A DNA stretch of 7,817 bases from Thiomicrorhabdus sp. Lineage in GTDB: Bacteria > Pseudomonadota > Gammaproteobacteria > Thiomicrospirales > Thiomicrospiraceae. The translations under genes and the position numbers were made by a program. This document shows, one piece after another, positions 5,910 to 7,817 of this stretch (the first letter of the stretch is position 1; each line of letters opens with the position of its first letter). A model generated the notes under the pieces. That model saw only the letters and a list, made by a program, of their open reading frames with translations. It made no database searches and was not told the origin of the DNA. The DNA is taken from assembly GCA_021648185.1 (NCBI GenBank), contig JAKITH010000048.1, positions 1 through 7,817 of the forward strand, given 5' to 3'.

Positions 5910-6899
5910 ATGTTGATGCAACGCACTGTTTTAATCAAACGCTCGCAACTGTTTCAGCAGTTGCGAGCGTTTTTTTATGCCCGCTCGGTGATAGAAGTGG
6001 ATACCCCTATGCTGTCCACCGCCGGCGTACCCGATTGCCATTTACACGCCTTAACCACGTTGGTTCAAGTTCCTAGTCAGCCACAACAGCAGCCCTACTA
6101 TTTGCACACCTCACCCGAATACCCAATGAAACGCCTATTGTGCCAAGGCAGTGGCGATATTTTTTATTTAGGAAAAGTGTTTCGTCAAGACGCATTAAGC
6201 CCACGGCATCAGGTGGAGTTTGTGATGCTGGAGTGGTACCGTTTGGGCTTTTCGATGTTTGAGCTGATGGAGGAGGTCGCCACATTGATTCAGCAAGTAT
6301 TAAACGTTGATTCTTCCCCCCCCTTAATCGTAGAGCAGCTTAGTTACCAACAAGCGTTTGCCCTGTATGCAGGCATCGACAATATTTTTACGGCCACCGC
6401 TTTGCAGTGTCAGCAGTGTTTAACTCAGCATGGGGTTCCAGACATTGTGGGGGTGGATGCCAATGATAAAACCTTGTGGGAACAACTGGTGTTAACCGAG
6501 GTGATTGAGCCGCATTTAGGGCTTAAGAATGGACAATGTTGTATGACCTTTTTATATCACTACCCCGCCAGCCAAGCTGCCTTGGCACAAGTGCCCGACA
6601 ATCAGCCAGAGGTGGCGGAACGTTTTGAACTGTTTGTGAATGGCATAGAGCTGGCAAATGGTTATCATGAGTTGGCAGATGCCCAGCAATATCGCACGCG
6701 TTTTGAACACTCGTTGCAAGAGCGTAAGCAACTAGGTTTTGCGCCAATTCCCTTAGATGAAAAGTTATTGTTAACCTTAGCACAACAGCCATTACCCGAT
6801 TGCAGTGGTGTGGCGTTAGGGGTCGATCGTTTATTTGCATTACAGCAAGGCTTTGCTGATATTGAACAAGGCATTGCGTTTGGGTTGTTGGAGTCGTAG
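5910..6899 (+). CDS. epmA: EF-P--(R)-beta-lysine ligase EpmA (GenX/PoxA), lysyl-tRNA synthetase paralogue
   Basis: EpmA activates (R)-beta-lysine with ATP and transfers it to EF-P Lys34; it is a class II lysyl-tRNA synthetase catalytic core without the anticodon-binding domain. The 329 residues match the roughly 325 of E. coli. Visible: KRSQLF...VIEVDTPML (10-35, motif 1 region), HTSPEYPMKRLL (66-77), motif 2 FRQD...RHQVEFVMLEWYR (91-111), YHYPASQAALAQ (216-227), GIELANGYHEL (245-255) and motif 3 GVALGVDRL (300-308). The ATG at 5910 follows the efp stop by six bases with no real Shine-Dalgarno; ATG 5916 (Met3) has a GAG six bases upstream and is an equally plausible start. No later start is possible, because conserved residues begin at codon 10. 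Two oddities: codons 10-23 form a complete terminator hairpin, and residues 135-139 (SSPPL) come from the C8 repeat in a loop absent from E. coli EpmA. Confidence 0.96.
   Translation: MLMQRTVLIKRSQLFQQLRAFFYARSVIEVDTPMLSTAGVPDCHLHALTTLVQVPSQPQQQPYYLHTSPEYPMKRLLCQGSGDIFYLGKVFRQDALSPRHQVEFVMLEWYRLGFSMFELMEEVATLIQQVLNVDSSPPLIVEQLSYQQAFALYAGIDNIFTATALQCQQCLTQHGVPDIVGVDANDKTLWEQLVLTEVIEPHLGLKNGQCCMTFLYHYPASQAALAQVPDNQPEVAERFELFVNGIELANGYHELADAQQYRTRFEHSLQERKQLGFAPIPLDEKLLLTLAQQPLPDCSGVALGVDRLFALQQGFADIEQGIAFGLLES
5937..5976 (+). terminator. Strong intrinsic terminator of efp embedded in the epmA coding sequence
   Basis: A perfect 15-bp inverted repeat, arms 5937-5951 and 5958-5972, with a 6-base loop (5952-5957) and seven T at 5970-5976. 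It starts 33 bases after the efp stop, the normal place for a terminator, but lies in frame as epmA codons 10-23 (Lys10 to Tyr23), a region that aligns with conserved EpmA sequence. It should end most efp transcripts, with some read-through into epmA. Confidence 0.85.
6311..6326 (+). repeat. C8 motif copy 2 (16-mer TTCTTCCCCCCCCTTA)
   Basis: Identical over 16 bases to 464-479 and in the same codon phase (TCT TCC CCC CCC TTA, Ser-Ser-Pro-Pro-Leu), here within epmA. Compared with E. coli EpmA it falls in a short insertion just before the LSYQQAF segment, so it appears to occupy a tolerant loop. Eight consecutive C lie at 6316-6323. Confidence 0.85.
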
Positions 6900-6902
6900 G
6901 GG

Positions 6903-6930
6903 TTGACAAGGGGTGTATACTGGTTAGATA
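6903..6930 (+). promoter_or_regulatory. Probable sspA promoter
   Basis: A consensus TTGACA (-35) at 6903-6908 lies three bases after the epmA stop, with TAGATA as the likely -10 at 6925-6930 after a 16-base spacer. The -10 is weak. A start near 6937 would leave a leader of about 59 bases. A TATACT at 6916-6921 is better by sequence but too close to the -35. Confidence 0.6.
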
Positions 6931-6951
6931 CGTTTTATTTTTACGTTTCTA

Positions 6952-6977
6952 AGAGGCTTTTATACATGAAGGCCTCT
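6952..6977 (+). promoter_or_regulatory. Hairpin in the sspA 5' leader
   Basis: AGAGGC (6952-6957) pairs with GCCTCT (6972-6977). The stem continues inward with T-G, T-A, T-A, T-G and A-T pairs to give about 11 bp and a 4-base loop (6963-6966). It ends five bases before the Shine-Dalgarno and has no T tract after it, so it is not a terminator; it may affect message stability or ribosome access. Confidence 0.5.
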
Positions 6978-6982
6978 CTAAC

Positions 6983-6988
6983 AAGGAG
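6983..6988 (+). promoter_or_regulatory. Shine-Dalgarno AAGGAG that fixes the sspA start
   Basis: AAGGAG lies seven bases before the ATG at 6996. It decides against the longer open frame that begins at a TTG at 6903, which is the -35 box. Confidence 0.85.
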
Positions 6989-6995
6989 TTTATTC

Positions 6996-7634
6996 ATGCC
7001 TGAAATTTCCGCCACCAAGCGTTCGGTTATTGTACTGTTTTCTGATTCAAAGTGTCCTAAGTCTCACCGCGTACGTTTAGTGGCTAAAGAGAAAGACATC
7101 CCAATGGAAATCGTAGAGGTGGATGTTGATAATCTACCTGAAGATTTATTGGAATTAAACCCTTACGGTACCTTACCAACGTTGGTGGATAGAGACCTAG
7201 TCTTAAATGACCCTCAAGTGATGATTGAGTATTTGGATGAGCGTTTTCCGCATCCTCCTTTAATGTCAGTAGACCCTATTTCAAAAGCGCGTGCGCGTCA
7301 AATGTTGCGTCAAATTGAGACGGAGTGGTACCCACTCATTGACACCATTAATCACAGTGATGTTAAAGAAGACGTTACAACGGCACGTCGTGACCTACAA
7401 GAGCGTTTAGTGCAATTGATTCCAGCGTTTGAGCATAAAGACTATTTTATGAGTAATGATTACTCGTTAGTGGATATCAGTATGTCGGTCTTATTGTGGC
7501 GCTTACCTTCCTTAGGCGTTGAACTGCCTAAATCGGCAAAACCAATTCGCGACTATGAAGAAAAAGTACTGAATCGTGAAATGTTTATGGAAAGTTTGTC
7601 AGACGATGAAATTGATATGAGAGACATGGTTTAG
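6996..7634 (+). CDS. sspA: Stringent starvation protein A (RNA polymerase-associated, GST fold)
   Basis: SspA binds RNA polymerase holoenzyme and adjusts transcription in stationary phase and acid or starvation stress; it has a glutathione S-transferase fold but generally no such activity. From the ATG at 6996 the protein is 212 residues, the E. coli length. The N-terminal thioredoxin-like domain covers about 8-86 (KRSVIVLFSD, SHRVRLVAKEK, NPYGTLPTLVDRDL). The surface Pro-His-Pro needed for function in E. coli SspA is present at 85-87 within DERFPHPPLM. The helical C-terminal domain includes YSLVDISMSVLLWRLPSLG. Cys20 followed by Pro21 stands at the start of the first helix, where E. coli has no cysteine. 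Its own promoter and leader hairpin precede it; sspB follows after 10 bases. Upstream neighbours differ from the ribosomal protein gene rpsI that precedes sspA in E. coli. Confidence 0.96.
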   Translation: MPEISATKRSVIVLFSDSKCPKSHRVRLVAKEKDIPMEIVEVDVDNLPEDLLELNPYGTLPTLVDRDLVLNDPQVMIEYLDERFPHPPLMSVDPISKARARQMLRQIETEWYPLIDTINHSDVKEDVTTARRDLQERLVQLIPAFEHKDYFMSNDYSLVDISMSVLLWRLPSLGVELPKSAKPIRDYEEKVLNREMFMESLSDDEIDMRDMV

Positions 7635-7644
7635 AGGTTCGATT

Positions 7645-7817
7645 ATGATTTCAAATAAACCCTATATTCTTCGCGCCATGTACGATTGGATTGTCGATAA
7701 TGGCTGGACACCGCACCTTCAAGTGGATGCGAATTACCCAGGGGTCAACGTGCCTCAAGAGCATGCGCAAGAGGGGGTCATTGTTTTGAACATGGCGCCT
7801 TCGGCCATAGTTTCCTT
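7645..7817 (+). CDS. sspB: ClpXP protease specificity-enhancing factor SspB, 3' end missing
   Basis: SspB tethers ssrA-tagged and some other substrates to the ClpXP protease. Only the first 57 codons are in the window. They read like the start of the E. coli substrate-binding domain: KPYILRAMYDWIVDNG, TPHLQVDANYPGV, and the strand GVIVLNMAPSAI. The ATG is preceded by TAGAGG ending seven bases upstream, which overlaps the sspA stop codon, so the two genes are one operon. The C-terminal ClpX-binding tail lies beyond the edge. Confidence 0.93.
   Translation, partial: MISNKPYILRAMYDWIVDNGWTPHLQVDANYPGVNVPQEHAQEGVIVLNMAPSAIVS

Noticed and set aside
6073..6285. 70-codon minus-strand open frame within epmA
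   Set aside because: Opposite conserved EpmA residues including motif 2, low-complexity protein, no ribosome binding site seen.
6523..6909. 128-codon open frame on the minus strand across epmA
   Set aside because: It lies wholly opposite well-conserved EpmA coding sequence, shows no recognisable domain, and is explained as a shadow frame.
6903..6995. 31-codon N-terminal extension of SspA from a TTG
   Set aside because: The TTG is part of the -35 box, and the ATG at 6996 has an ideal Shine-Dalgarno and gives the family's usual length.
1..7817. Mobile element, CRISPR array, tRNA or defence system
   Set aside because: No terminal repeats, transposase or integrase motifs, regularly spaced repeats or cloverleaf were found; the genes are conserved housekeeping or signalling types.

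Overview
The window looks like a chromosomal segment of a gammaproteobacterium. EF-P, EpmA, EpmB, SspA and SspB can all be aligned from memory with their Escherichia coli counterparts, with EF-P and SspA at the same lengths (188 and 212 residues). AT-rich intergenic DNA, moderate overall GC and the gene set would suit a sulfur-oxidising member of the Thiomicrospira/Hydrogenovibrio/Thiomicrorhabdus group, but that placement is an impression, not proof. I see no phage, transposon, CRISPR, tRNA or rRNA signal.

Layout: (1) 1-1196, + strand, the 3' part of a membrane glycosyltransferase of the GT39/ArnT type, cut by the window edge. (2) 1214-4194, - strand, a two-gene unit: an exported tandem-rhodanese sulfurtransferase whose stop codon overlaps (ATGA) the start of a membrane-bound GGDEF-EAL cyclic-di-GMP protein. 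(3) 4281-5903/6899, the EF-P locus: epmB on the - strand, divergent from efp-epmA on the + strand, so the translation factor and its two lysine-modifying enzymes sit together. (4) 6996-7817, + strand, sspA-sspB (RNA polymerase-associated stringent starvation protein and ClpXP adaptor; sspB is cut by the window end).

How the genes work together: EpmB converts lysine to (R)-beta-lysine, EpmA ligates it to Lys34 of EF-P, and modified EF-P rescues ribosomes stalled at polyproline. The epmB-efp intergenic region carries a good efp promoter whose -10 hexamer is one arm of a perfect inverted repeat; the other arm is a -10-like hexamer facing epmB. The most striking regulatory feature is a perfect 15-bp terminator hairpin with a T7 tract placed inside the epmA reading frame (codons 10-23), 33 nt after the efp stop. 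This probably terminates most efp transcripts and keeps the modifying enzyme far below its substrate.

A second unexplained signal is a C8-containing motif, TTCTTC(C)7, present three times: twice as the same 16-mer inside two unrelated genes, in the same reading frame and encoding Ser-Ser-Pro-Pro-Leu in apparent surface loops, and once in the gap between two convergent genes. No intergenic stretch exceeds 300 bases.
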